NCBI RefSeq assembly: GCF_000497045.1
Contig: NW_015961991.1
Coordinates: 62,812-126,811, forward strand
Length of the DNA: 64,000 bases
From: Kalmanozyma brasiliensis GHG001
Taxonomy: Eukaryota; Basidiomycota; Ustilaginomycetes; Ustilaginales
Direction: 5' to 3'
Under the pieces are notes generated by a model. The model ran no database searches, had not been told where the DNA came from, and saw nothing but the letters and a program-made list of their open reading frames with translations. Positions 1 through 10,302 of this stretch are shown here, one piece after another. The translations under genes and the position numbers were made by a program. Position 1 is the stretch's first letter; every line of letters starts with the position of its first letter.

Positions 1-1496
1 AACTCGTTTACCCTGCCTAGCCGATCCTCTTCCTTTTCAGGGTTCTGTTTCGAGAGAAAAACAAAATGGAAAGAATTCTCGATGAATTCCGGCACTGAAA
101 ATGCAAGGATGAAGCGAGCAGTGACAGCATCTGCAGCATGACCATCAGGCGAGAAGCAGCTTGAAGCAGGGACAATGCTAAGCATGTTTGCTTTGCTCAT
201 TGTCAAATGTCGGATCCGCGCCGTCTCGTTGTCTCGGCGTGAAAGGATTAAAGGCATGCAATCGCGTCAGGAAGTGGCTGGATCGGGTGACTCAGAGTGG
301 AGCCCGATGAGTCCAACCTCAGCGCTGGCCTGCTGGAAGTATCACTCAGAGCGATCAGCTTAGCGCCCCTTACTCGGGACATCTGATGCTTTCGGCTTTG
401 CGTAATCCACGATAGCCACTGTCTCCTTCGACGAAACGAGGCGTCCGGACAAGGCGTTGCAAATCGACACTGGCTGCAGGCACAAGGGCCTCTCAAGCTG
501 CTGCTTCGGTATATTCAAAAGCCGACCCTCTCCCGCCCTGTCAACGCTTCAACGCTCTAAAGCCTATCCGTGCGTGGCGCTGTTGTAGGCTCCCACCTGT
601 CTTCATCTCGGCATAGGCCGCTCGCCGAGGACCCGACGGCCACCGCTGCACGTTCGGACCGATGCCGCGACGGAATTTAGGCGTGAATACGGTACCGACC
701 GTGCTTTCCCTTTCATCGTGGATCCTCGTTGGCCTGAGCTCGCAACCGGGGCGCCAAGCAGCAGTCTGCGCTGTCAGCATTGTCAGATCAGCTCGTACAA
801 AGATAGCACCTTGGAACAGGCGATCAAGTCGAGCATGAACAGAGCTGCAGCATTGCCGCCCTCTTCTTTCAATCTGTTTCACCAAGGCGTCGCTGTTCCT
901 GAATATTTTCTTGACAGCGTCACACGCAGGCAAACACGCACGCCGCACGTCGCACGCCGCCGCCGACCCTTCCGACCTTTTTTCGATTCCGCGGCTCGCT
1001 TGCTGGCTTAGCCGAACAGGCGTGGGAGCCAAAAAGCTTCTTTGTTCGCCTTCACGTTTGCTTTGTCCTCAAGTGACCGGTGTGCTTGCTTGGCAGACCT
1101 AAGGTGGTCGCACGCACATGGCCGACGGCGCTTCTTTCTCGACCACCATCACGCTAAGGCATCGCAGCAAGGCTGGCATCACTGCTGTTCAGTCAATTCG
1201 CGAAAAGACGCTGACCTTCGATCAGAACTGCCAGCCGGGTGACTCTCGCGCACGGTGCAAGCATCTCTTCCCTCCTCATCGATCGTGGTCCGCCACTCGC
1301 CCGCGTATAAGGACGGCGGCCGGTTATGAGCTGATCCGTCAGCAACCAGCACGGCAGCTTCACGGACCATCCCGCACTCATTCGCTCAGACTCGTAGCTG
1401 GATAGGAGGAGCCGCACCCGCCAGCTTTCGAACGGATCCGTTTGGACGACGCACAACTCAAGAGCATCGATCGGCCCAGACAGCTCTGCAATCAAG
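1..1496. other. gene-poor left flank and RSR1 upstream region
   Basis: No frame in this stretch matches a family I recognise. The longest is a 163-codon minus-strand frame at 541-1032 with mixed Arg/Cys/Ala composition and no domain. The right part presumably holds the promoter and leader of the GTPase gene at 1497. The left end may include the 3' flank of a gene outside the window. Confidence 0.4.
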
Positions 1497-2243
1497 ATGA
1501 AGGAGGTGCGCGTTGTCATTATGGGAGGTAAGTTGCTGATGATCGTCCACACGAAGCATCTCAAGTCGACGCTGACCCTTTATCTCTCATTCCTGCTCGA
1601 TGCTCTACTAGGCGGTGGCGTCGGCAAATCCGCCCTCACCGTCCAGTTCGTGCGCAATGTATTTGTCAGCACCTACGACCCCACCATAGAAGACACCTAT
1701 CGCAAGCTCCTTGTGATCGACGCGCAACAATGCATGGTCGAGATCCTCGACACTGCCGGCACAGAACAATTTCTCGCGCTCAAAGAACTCTACATCAAGT
1801 CGGGACAAGGCTTCATTCTCGCCTTTTCGCTCACCTCCTTAGCCAGTGTCAACGAGCTCGGTCCGCTTCGAGAGGCAATCGTACGGATCAAGGACACGAC
1901 CACGATACCACTCGTGTTGGTGGGCAATAAGTCGGATCTCAAGGCGGATCGGCAGGTGCCGAGGGAGGTTGGGACGAGCCTGAGCAAGGCTTGGGGCAAT
2001 GTGCCCTATTATGAAGCGAGTGCTAGAAAGAGGGTGAATGTGGACGAGATCTTTGCAGATGTGGTGCGGCAGATCAGGGCGTTCGAGGCGATCAATGGCG
2101 GATCAGCAAATGGGAGAGGGAAACGGCAAGGGTCATTATCGCATGGCTTTGGGTTTGGCAGCGGAAAGGAGGAGCAGGTGTCCGGAAGCGGGAGTAGCTT
2201 CGGAAGCAAGTCGAAAGATCGCAAGAAGTGCGTCATCATGTGA
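1497..2243 (+). CDS. RSR1: Rsr1/Bud1 (Rap-like) small GTPase, two exons
   Basis: Ras-superfamily GTPase of the Rap/Rsr1 branch, which in fungi marks polarity and bud or hyphal growth sites upstream of the Cdc42 module. Exons are 1497-1527 and 1612-2243. The intron (GTAAGT...CTAG) splits the P-loop, and splicing gives GGGGVGKS at residues 10-17. The 220-residue product keeps Ras numbering: effector YDPTIEDTY at 32-40, DTAGTEQ at 57-63 with the Rap-type Thr61, NKSD for guanine recognition, and a C-terminal CVIM prenylation box preceded by lysines. The first ATG sits just upstream of the first beta strand, as in the family. Family assignment is firm; Rsr1 rather than another Rap-like orthologue is inferred from Thr61 and the effector loop. 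Confidence 0.93.
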   Translation: MKEVRVVIMGGKLLMIVHTKHLKSTLTLYLSFLLDALLGGGVGKSALTVQFVRNVFVSTYDPTIEDTYRKLLVIDAQQCMVEILDTAGTEQFLALKELYIKSGQGFILAFSLTSLASVNELGPLREAIVRIKDTTTIPLVLVGNKSDLKADRQVPREVGTSLSKAWGNVPYYEASARKRVNVDEIFADVVRQIRAFEAINGGSANGRGKRQGSLSHGFGFGSGKEEQVSGSGSSFGSKSKDRKKCVIM

Positions 2244-2690
2244 CAGTTCAAGGACATTGCATCGGCTCGAACGACCACCACATACTGACCGGAAGAGGTC
2301 AACATGGCATCGTGGCCTTCAGTGCTCTCTCCTCGACGAAACATGGACCCTCGTCGATGGACTCAATCATCTTGCCGGCGCGCAAGACCATACCCTCCCT
2401 ATATACCCTTGTTGCTTTGCCTTGTCACCCTCACGATCGAATGAAGCGCTTGTCCCGTCTAGCCACTTTTGAAGCCATCGAATGCAGCCGACGGAGACGA
2501 CTGGCATCCATCAAGTCCGAGAGAACATTGATGCCCTTCAAGGAGCCCTCTCCATCACCGAGGTGTCAGGCGTGGAACCTCTCGTCGAAGGAACTGCCGC
2601 TTCCTGCAGAGCAACGCGTTCTCAGAGCCAGAAAATCGCTCCCACCTTTGCACAGCCCCACCACACTCCCAATTCTGCCACATCACCGAC
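2244..2690. other. intergenic between RSR1 and the prefoldin-like gene
   Basis: Contains the 3' flank of the GTPase gene and the upstream region of the small gene at 2691. Short open frames occur but nothing recognisable. Confidence 0.4.
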
Positions 2691-3094
2691 ATGACCGACA
2701 TCAGCAGCCAGCGAGATGAGTTGCAGAAGCAGCTTCAGACGCTCAACGTGCTCGAGTTTGAGCTGAGATCCCTGAAGCCCAATGCGGTAGGTCTTACAGT
2801 CGAACGCTCTTTCTCGCAGCTGCCACTTGACTAATGCGTAATTGACTGTTGCGCCGAACAGCAAGTCTACAATGCCATCTCGACACCGCTCGAGACGCCC
2901 TTGATAGCACATTCCCATGGTCAGACGGCCATGTTCCCCAATCTCGATGCAAAGACCGCATTGGAGGACGTTCAAAGTAAGTCGATCTACAGAAGACCCA
3001 GCTTCGTTGGGGAATCTCGCACTGACTTCGACTCCTGGCAAGTGCAGAACAGAAAAAAGTCTTGCTAGCCAACTTGCAACAGCTCGAGCAATGA
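2691..3094 (+). CDS. small prefoldin-like coiled-coil protein, three exons
   Basis: Exons rebuilt by hand: 2691-2786, 2862-2976 and 3048-3094. Donors are GTAGGT and GTAAGT; acceptors are ACAG and GCAG. The phases join to an 85-residue protein. It has two short heptad-rich helices around a central loop with the pattern L..EL..LKPNA.VY and later QKKVLLANLQQLEQ at the C-terminus. This resembles the beta-type prefoldin fold, most like the small prefoldin-like ASDURF protein of the animal PAQosome, where an L..N..VY segment precedes the hairpin. Homology is my pattern judgement, not a search result. The clean splice phases support a real gene better than they support the family. Confidence 0.6.
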
Positions 3095-3476
3095 GATCAC
3101 GCTGTCACTCGTCACCTTCGCTGCCTGTGATGTTGCTAATTATGACCCGAGCTCGAGGAGGGGATGGACCATGGACGGAGAACTGCGTGAGACCTCAATG
3201 TGATTCCGTAAAAGCAGAAGTGGAGTGTCTGAGCGCTCTGAGCGCCGGCAGCTGTGATTTCTCCATGAAAGCGTCCCATTTCGATGCACGCGGCTTTGCC
3301 GAGAAGGCGGAGATCAGAACCCTCAATTTGGACCAGCGCTTGTCATCTCAACACCATCATCTGCACATTCGTTTTTTACAGCTGCATCACCCTAGACTCT
3401 CATAGTATCACCAAAAGACGATTCGCGGAACCCGCTACAATCCTAGAGACCGTCAGCAATTACCCACGCACGCACC
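3095..3476. other. intergenic, promoter and leader of the dioxygenase gene
   Basis: No convincing gene. The last 150 bases before the ATG at 3477 are pyrimidine- and A-rich, like a leader. Confidence 0.4.
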
Positions 3477-4973
3477 ATGTTTCGGCAGCTCCCGAGGCTG
3501 GCCCCTCGCGCCGGTGCGGCTCGTCCGACACAGCTTCGATCCCTCGCCGTCACATCACATTGTCTCCCTCAGCCCGTCTCATTCGGGGCCCGTCCTCGCA
3601 CCTTCCACACGCGCTCGCGGCTAAGCGTCCAAGCCACCACCCCACCATCCGCCGAAGCTGCGACCCCGACCTCTTCCACCAGCACCGGCTCGACCTCGTA
3701 CACGGATGGTGGCCCAACTCTCCCCGGCGTGTCCACGGACACAAAGTCCCGTTCGGTTTACATCACCTGGGCTTCGGGCATCACGTCCAAGTTCCATACC
3801 CTCTGGCTGCGCGATCACTGTCGTTGCCCCTCATGCTACCACCCAACCACAAAGCAACGCCTGCTAAACACCTTTGAGGTCAATCCCGAGTCCGAACCGT
3901 TGCATACGGAGTCCACGACCGAAGGGCTACTGGTACACTGGCCGCTGCTCCCATCGGAGCGAGGTGAGGGGGTGGGGGAGGGGGAGTTTCACGCAAGTGT
4001 TTACCCATGGCGCTGGCTGATGCGCAACTCGTACGCGCCCGTCCTCAGTCCTGCCGAGGAGACGGGTAAGACGCTGGACAAGGTGTTGTGGGGCAAAGGC
4101 ATCGGCTCCTCTCCACCGACGGTCAAATATGACGACGTGATGGGCAGCGACGAAGGAGTCTTGCGGTGGCTCACCAAGGTCGCTCAGTACGGCTTTGCGT
4201 TTGTCTCTGGCGTCCCACCGACTCCCACGGACACAGAGGCGTTGGTGAGGAGGATCGCCTTCATCCGAGAAACCCACTACGGCGGGTTTTGGGACTTCAC
4301 TTCCGACCTAGCGCACGGGGATACAGCCTACACAGACCTCGCACTGCAAGCCCACACAGATACGACCTACTTCACCGACCCTGCTGGTCTGCAGCTCTTC
4401 CACCTGCTCAGCCATACCGCCTCCAAAACGGCCTCCTCTTCCGCCACAAAGGGACCCAGTGGCGGCTCATCCCTCCTCATCGACGGCTTCCTCGCCGCTG
4501 CCGTGCTCAAAGACGTCCATCCCTCTGCCTATCAAACTCTGTCCACCGTTCGCATCCGTACGCACTCGGCCGGCGATCCACACACCATGATCCGTCCCCT
4601 CCTAGACTCCGGCTACCCCATCCTGGATCACGACCCCACAACGGGAGAACTCACCATGGTGAGGTACAACAATGACGATCGCTCCGTCCTCCGCGTCTCT
4701 GACGACGAGGTGGAACCGTTCTACGACGCTTTGCGCAAATGGCACGAGATCCTCACCAACCCCGAAGGCGAGTATTGGGTCCAACTCAAACCGGGGACTG
4801 CGATGATCTTTGACAACCACCGCGTGCTGCATGGCCGAAGTGCGTTTGTCGGCAATCGCAGGTTGTGCGGGGCGTATGTGAATCACGATGATTATCGGTC
4901 GAGATTGAGCGTGCTCCGCGCACAGGAGGCAGAGGGGCGCAGTGAGAGAGGCGTCTGGGATGACGGCCTCTGA
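3477..4973 (+). CDS. gamma-butyrobetaine / trimethyllysine dioxygenase-like enzyme
   Basis: 498-residue, single-exon Fe(II)/2-oxoglutarate dioxygenase of the TauD family, carnitine-biosynthesis branch. The N-terminus is Arg/Ser/Ala-rich without acidic residues, like a mitochondrial presequence. Around residues 95-140 lies the Cys-rich N-terminal domain typical of these enzymes (WLRDHCRCPSC). The catalytic domain carries the iron ligands His293 and Asp295 in HTDTTYF and the distal His452 in DNHRVLHGRSAF, followed by the 2-oxoglutarate-binding Arg region. Family members hydroxylate trimethyllysine (first step) or gamma-butyrobetaine (last step). Sequence alone does not separate the two here. 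The presequence fits trimethyllysine dioxygenase, which is mitochondrial in animals. Confidence 0.87.
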   Translation: MFRQLPRLAPRAGAARPTQLRSLAVTSHCLPQPVSFGARPRTFHTRSRLSVQATTPPSAEAATPTSSTSTGSTSYTDGGPTLPGVSTDTKSRSVYITWASGITSKFHTLWLRDHCRCPSCYHPTTKQRLLNTFEVNPESEPLHTESTTEGLLVHWPLLPSERGEGVGEGEFHASVYPWRWLMRNSYAPVLSPAEETGKTLDKVLWGKGIGSSPPTVKYDDVMGSDEGVLRWLTKVAQYGFAFVSGVPPTPTDTEALVRRIAFIRETHYGGFWDFTSDLAHGDTAYTDLALQAHTDTTYFTDPAGLQLFHLLSHTASKTASSSATKGPSGGSSLLIDGFLAAAVLKDVHPSAYQTLSTVRIRTHSAGDPHTMIRPLLDSGYPILDHDPTTGELTMVRYNNDDRSVLRVSDDEVEPFYDALRKWHEILTNPEGEYWVQLKPGTAMIFDNHRVLHGRSAFVGNRRLCGAYVNHDDYRSRLSVLRAQEAEGRSERGVWDDGL

Positions 4974-5196
4974 TGCCGACAAGGATCGATCAGCAACACA
5001 AAGTGCTCAGAAACACTCATTCTGTATAACTGCGCACAATGAGCAAACAGACAAGAGCGAGAAAAGATTGCGCACGTTCGCGACCAGAGTAACCTAGAAT
5101 ACAGAAACGAAAGCGAGGATAGTGTACAGCCGCCTGACCTGGCGGGAAACAAAGACATGAAAAGAGTCGTCCATCGGGTATGAGGAGCAAAAAATT

Positions 5197-7437
5197 TTAA
5201 GAGCAGGCGGCGGCGGCGATAGGGGAGGAGCTGTGGCTGGACCTCTTCCTGAGCGCGCTGAGCTCGTGGCGCAGCTTGCGGTTGGCATTGTGCAGCTTCT
5301 GCATCTCGATGAGCCACGAGCCGCTGTGGAAGCCGGTCAGCTCGGAGAAGACCGTGTTGGCCGCATCGCCGGCCGTCATGACGGGCACCGAGGTGCCGTT
5401 AGCCTGGAACGCCGAACCACTGAGCGAGCCGCTGCTGGTCTGCGGTTGGTGGTCCTGGTACTGCTGCGCCGACTGCGCCTCGCGGTCCGAGGCCTTACGC
5501 TTGGCAGGCACTCGAGGCGAAGGTGCGGATGACGACGACACCGAGTCTTGCTGCTGCATCGAGACGCTTGTGGCGGCGGTGGGGGCGGCGGCGGCTTCAG
5601 CTGGCTGTTGCTGCACATGGACAAACGAGACCGAGTTGGATCGGCCGTTCGACGTCCAGGGGTAGACGGTCAGCTTGACAGGCGCCTTGTGCTGCGAGGT
5701 GGGGTCCTCGTAGTGGTCCTGCACAGAGATGCAGCGACCACTACGGAGCGCGTCCAGCAGGTCGGACGAGCTCGTCACCATGGGCAAGTCGCGCACATGA
5801 CGACCAAGCAGGTTGATGTTCTCGATGCCGAGGATCTGCTGGATGGGTCCAGTGGCGCCGAGGAAGATGCCGTTGTGCGAGATCTTGAGCCAGGCAGACA
5901 GCTCGACGTTGAGCAGATCCTGGCGGACATCGTTCCAGGGCAGCATGGGCACGGGGTGAGGTCGACCAGAGCAGACGACCACCTTGCGGTGCTTGGGTGG
6001 GTCGACCGATACACGACCCGTGGTCTCGATGAGGCTGAAGGTGCCGTTCTTGCACGCCATGCGCATGATGAGGTCGACTCGACGGTGCGCCTTGACAGCC
6101 GTAGCATTGTGAGCGTCGGGACCCTCGCCGTCGGCGGAGGGCAACGTGATGGCCTCCTTGAGCTCGCGCGAGAAGGGGCCAATATCGGCGGGATGGCTAA
6201 AGTCGACTAGAGGACGGCCGACGATCTCTTCCGGGTGGAACCCGAGGATACGCTGAACGGATGGCGACATGTACAACACGGTGCCCTTGAGCGAAAGCAC
6301 AAACACGAGGTCGTGCGAGTTGGCCACGACGGCATCCATCCAAGAGTCAACATCGTCCTCGGACGTGGGCACGGCAGCGACATGCGAGGTTGATGCATCC
6401 GGCTGTGCGAAGCTGGCAAAGTCGCGGTGGGGTCGACGCTGCTTGGGAGGGGGCGTCCAGGGCATCTCGGGAGACGAACCAATGTGGGGCAAGACGGGAT
6501 CCGGGGCCGAGTTCTGACGGCGACGCCCTTTGACGGGCGAGCGTGCTTGCTCGACCTGAGCTTCGGCGGGACCAGCATTGCTGTTGGACTTGACCATGTG
6601 GCTCATGCGACGTCGCTGCTGGATGGTGAGACGCTCGTTGTGAGAAGAGGCGTGGTTGACCAAGGCATCAGGGCGACCGATCGAGTCAGCGTTGAGGACC
6701 GATCGACTAAGGCTAGAGGCGAGCGAGCGTGGACCGGGATGACCAGCATTGATGATGTTGCTCGACTTGACAAGATCGGCAAGGTGGGCCGCGTGGTCCG
6801 AAGCGATGTTGCTGTGGTAGCCAGTCAACGAGCTGTTGGCGACAAAAGGCGAGGGCGGCGACGCAAAGCTAGAAGGGCTGAGCTGGGGTGTGGAACCGGA
6901 AGCGTCCTTGGCAATCTCGTTGAAGTTCATCATGTCGTCGACGGGAATGTTATTGGAAGGAATGGTGCCGAGCGGGTGCATCATGTCGCTCTGGAGGCTC
7001 TGCGCATCCGAGGGCGTGAAGGTGCTAGCGTTGGAGAGACTGGGAGGCATGCTGTCCGACAGCATGGAGTACATGCCGTTGAGACTCGGAGGTCCAGATG
7101 GAAGCGTAGCGGTAAAGTCGGAAGGGAGCGACCAGGCGTTGTTACTGGACTTGGAGGAGTCCATCTGGTACTGGCTAGCCAGACCAGGCGAAACGCCGAG
7201 AGGCAGCGAAGGCGAGATGCCAAAGATGGGAGCACTGTCGCTGTTGGTACGAGCGACGGGGCCAGGCCAGGCGGAGGCAAAAGCTCCAGAACCGAGGTCG
7301 CCAGAGTCGTTGTTGCTGATGTTGGACATGTTGGCAGCGGAGGCGTCGGCGAAGAAAGAGTTCATCATCTTTTCGGTGTCAGCGTCGAAGGAGTTGACGT
7401 CGACCCAGTTGGACATGGCAGGGGTGATGTTGGACAT
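5197..7437 (-). CDS. White-Collar-like double-PAS protein without LOV signature or zinc finger
   Basis: 746-residue protein. Residues 1-300 are Ser/Asn/Pro-rich and disordered, resembling a transactivation region. A first PAS domain lies at about 365-490 (DSWMDAVVANSHDLVFVLS, then FHPEEIVGRPLVDFSHPAD and an insert before HRRVDLIMRM). A second lies at about 510-600. The closest pattern I know is the PAS-B/PAS-C part of White Collar-1. The LOV flavin-binding motif (GRNCRFLQ type) is absent and so is a GATA-type C-x2-C...C-x2-C finger. The C-terminus ends in a short basic coiled coil (about 705-735). It could be a partner or modulator of photoreceptor or other PAS factors. Function is inferred; the PAS domains are clear. 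A long CT-rich leader lies upstream. Confidence 0.8.
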   Translation of the reverse strand: MSNITPAMSNWVDVNSFDADTEKMMNSFFADASAANMSNISNNDSGDLGSGAFASAWPGPVARTNSDSAPIFGISPSLPLGVSPGLASQYQMDSSKSSNNAWSLPSDFTATLPSGPPSLNGMYSMLSDSMPPSLSNASTFTPSDAQSLQSDMMHPLGTIPSNNIPVDDMMNFNEIAKDASGSTPQLSPSSFASPPSPFVANSSLTGYHSNIASDHAAHLADLVKSSNIINAGHPGPRSLASSLSRSVLNADSIGRPDALVNHASSHNERLTIQQRRRMSHMVKSNSNAGPAEAQVEQARSPVKGRRRQNSAPDPVLPHIGSSPEMPWTPPPKQRRPHRDFASFAQPDASTSHVAAVPTSEDDVDSWMDAVVANSHDLVFVLSLKGTVLYMSPSVQRILGFHPEEIVGRPLVDFSHPADIGPFSRELKEAITLPSADGEGPDAHNATAVKAHRRVDLIMRMACKNGTFSLIETTGRVSVDPPKHRKVVVCSGRPHPVPMLPWNDVRQDLLNVELSAWLKISHNGIFLGATGPIQQILGIENINLLGRHVRDLPMVTSSSDLLDALRSGRCISVQDHYEDPTSQHKAPVKLTVYPWTSNGRSNSVSFVHVQQQPAEAAAAPTAATSVSMQQQDSVSSSSAPSPRVPAKRKASDREAQSAQQYQDHQPQTSSGSLSGSAFQANGTSVPVMTAGDAANTVFSELTGFHSGSWLIEMQKLHNANRKLRHELSALRKRSSHSSSPIAAAACS

Positions 7438-10302
7438 TTGGCGTGCTGCTAAGTAGTGGGTTCGTCGAATGTCAAAGAGAGACCGAGACGAGGGCTGTGA
7501 GTGCAGAATAGTGCAAGAGAGACTCGAAGAAGGCGAGAGGAGCCAGATGAGAAAATATTGGCCTGAATGGAGGCAGCTGATCCGAAGGTGATTTAGTGCG
7601 ACAGGATCGCGAGGAGAGCGAGAGAGAGAGTCTCTGACACTATTGAAAGAAGAGTGTCGATTATGTGGGAGATGAAGCGTCGCGAGCTTGGTGCAATGAC
7701 GTGATTCTACGAAAGCAAGTCTGGTGCAGATTGGATATCAATGTCGAGTGAGATGATAGCGAGCGAGTAGTGGATGTCGAGATGAGGCGCAGTGATGCAG
7801 AGTGGTCGAGAATGGTCGACACTGCAAGTGAGAGATGGTGATGATGTGAAACGTGAATGGACGTCAATCAAGAGGGGATGTTGGTGGTGAGGAGGGAAAG
7901 GGAAGTTCAGAGCGAGTTTGATAATATCAGTTGCGAGTGAAGCGGCTCAGAGACCGAGCTTCTGCTGTGTTTGCTGCTGCTGCAGACGAAGAGAGGAGAA
8001 GAATAAAGGGCACGGCTGCGGTTCGCGGCACTTGAGCCGCCTAGCGCGACGACTTGCCAGGAAAAGGGATTTCTCACGGGCCACTGCTGTTCTGCCTAGA
8101 AAGCCGGGGCGGAACAGCTGACCGTGTGGCGAAAATGCGCCCGCCCTGGTACAGCAAAGGGTCTTCAGGGTCCTGGAACAGTGTCAAATCTGTCAGGTGG
8201 CAAATGGAAATTACGAGGGGCCAAAGCAGCACTTGACCAGTCAAGGTTGAAGTTTGCGGGCCAAAATATGAATTTTCAATTGGACTCAACGAGCACGGAC
8301 GCCCACACCGGCTCACTACTTGCAAGCAAATTCTAAATTGTGATAAGAGAAAGAGAGCGTCGGTTGAACAATTAAGACGGGCACGGGAGCATGCACAGGC
8401 GACAGCATGGGAGCCATCAACCATGAACGGGATAGCGTGCGCGCGTGTGTGCGTGTCGGAAAAGAAGAGGACTGCGTAACGATACAGCAAGAAGCGTGGG
8501 AGCCTGCCGTCATGCTCACCCTTCTTTTGTTCGTTGTGCAACTGGCTCGGCGTCTGTTTCACCAGCAACAACGCCGGTGGGACCGCGGCGATAGACCCTC
8601 GATAGACAGCTTCTCTTGTTATCCGAGCGGGAACCGCTTTCCGCGCGCACACACGTCTTTCTCGCATACCTTCCCCTCGAAACAGCTCGGATAGAGTATC
8701 ATGGCGTCGTTGCTTTAGAGCTCAACTCGGCTTGCCAGAACCGAGAGCTATAGAGCAGAGTCTTTCAACTTTGCAAGTCTTAATTCCCCCCTCTCTTACG
8801 CCAAGCGAGGTGAGCCTTACAGAAGTTTCTCAACCTCGCTTCAGTCAAAACGGATTGAGAGCCGCGACGCTGCGGCCTCTTGCACGCGCAAGCGGTGCAG
8901 ATGCGACCGTGCGGGTGTGCTTCTCCGGCCTCCCTCGGCACGACCCAAGACCTCGGCTGCGGTATTACGGGTTGCTTCAGCCCCTTGTCCGCGCTTTTCT
9001 ACCGTGCGAGCAGCCCTTTCTCGTGGTGGTGCGCCATCACATTTTGGACGTGAGAGCCTCACCGTACGCGACCAGGCGGTCCAACGGAAAGACTCGACGA
9101 CGGTCACGAGCTTGCTCCGGTGCGAGTCTTATTCTGCTTCTTGCCTTCGACGATCCAGCAAGATGACGACAACCCCAACTATTCGCCCCGACCCTCGTTC
9201 GGCGTCGGCAATGCACTTCCACGTCCTCGCCCATATCTGCTTCTAACTTGGTTTTCAACGCGGTGTCAGGCTGCGGCGACTTTCGGCCATCTTCGGTCCC
9301 GCGTGTCTCTCCAGCGCCTCGTCTGCTCAAGGGCCAAGCCGCGCGAGGTGACGCAAACGGGTCTCAAGGCCGCAGAGAAAATTCCATTTTCCGGACGGTA
9401 AGCCGCGTTTCTCCGACCGGTGGACCCTGTTGCACACGCGCGGCTCACGTCACCGTACCTTCTCGCCCGGATGCCTTTCGCACGACTGTCAACCGAATTC
9501 ACCTCCCACCACGGCTATCCACCTGGGATTCCGTCACTCGAGTACACTCTGCAAGTCCATCACGCCTCTGGTATGGGCTCAAGCGGCTTTTTCCAACGAG
9601 AAGCGGTGAATCCGCCGAGGCAAGGACTCAAAGTCGACAAAAAAAGATCTGCACAGTGAGATCAACCTCGCCGTCAATCGAGGCTAGCTTGCGGCGGGGT
9701 GGGAAAGTTCGAACTCGACGTCTGCATGACAGAACTTTTCTTACTCCAGACGCCCTCGTCTGGACCCAATGAGAAGCCCCAATGCAGGCGGGCAGCCAGA
9801 AGACCGTAGTGCAGGTCCGGGTGCATCGCCGCCTACGTCCGTGGTGGCAAAACGCCAAGAAAGTTTGCTGCTCTCATGCTCGCGACAACACGTTCCGTCG
9901 GGTGAAGCTGAGTCACTGGTGCATGCTACTTTCGGCCACTCTTCCAGACCGAGCGAGAGTGGCGCTGGTGGAATGCACACTTTGCCCCTTCCACTGGTCG
10001 CTACGCATATCACGGAAGCGCACAGAGAAGATCCGCAACGTGTATCATAACAGCGCACCTTCGTGGCCTTGCCGAGCCTAACTCATCAACGAATTCTTCC
10101 TCGCCTGAAGGGTTACTGGCAGATTCATCAACACCTCATTGGTCCTCGCCCCATCCAACTCGGCCGCTCATCTCCGTCCCCACTTTCGAACACGAACCTT
10201 ACTCTCAGTCCCGTCGGATCGCTCTGCACAATCACGCCCGTCCCGCTGAAACAATGTTTGAACACTTGCTTGCCGAGTTCTGATACATCTCGGGGTAGAA
10301 AC
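7438..10302. other. 2.9 kb gene-poor interval between PAS gene and SCC3
   Basis: Both neighbours are on the minus strand, so this holds the PAS gene's promoter and leader and the SCC3 3' flank. A GA-rich (CT-rich on the coding strand) leader lies at about 7490-7900. Several frames of 90-200 codons exist (8074-8667 minus, 8732-9166 plus, 8917-9246 plus, 9248-9772 plus). None starts convincingly or shows a known domain. A stretch near 9160-9260 has coding-like composition in two overlapping frames. I do not call a gene. Confidence 0.4.

Noticed and set aside
541..1032. 163-codon minus-strand frame in the left flank
   Set aside because: Arg/Cys/Ala-rich with no domain, no plausible promoter context, and length reachable by chance at this GC content.
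8074..8667. 197-codon minus-strand frame upstream of the PAS gene
   Set aside because: Composition is mixed with many Cys, His and Pro. No domain, and it lies where a leader or promoter is expected.
9700..9760. tRNA-like B box GTTCGAACTC
   Set aside because: The flanking bases do not form a T-stem, and no A box or cloverleaf is present.
9248..9772. 174-codon plus-strand frame
   Set aside because: Ser/Arg/Thr-rich with no domain and no ATG at its start.
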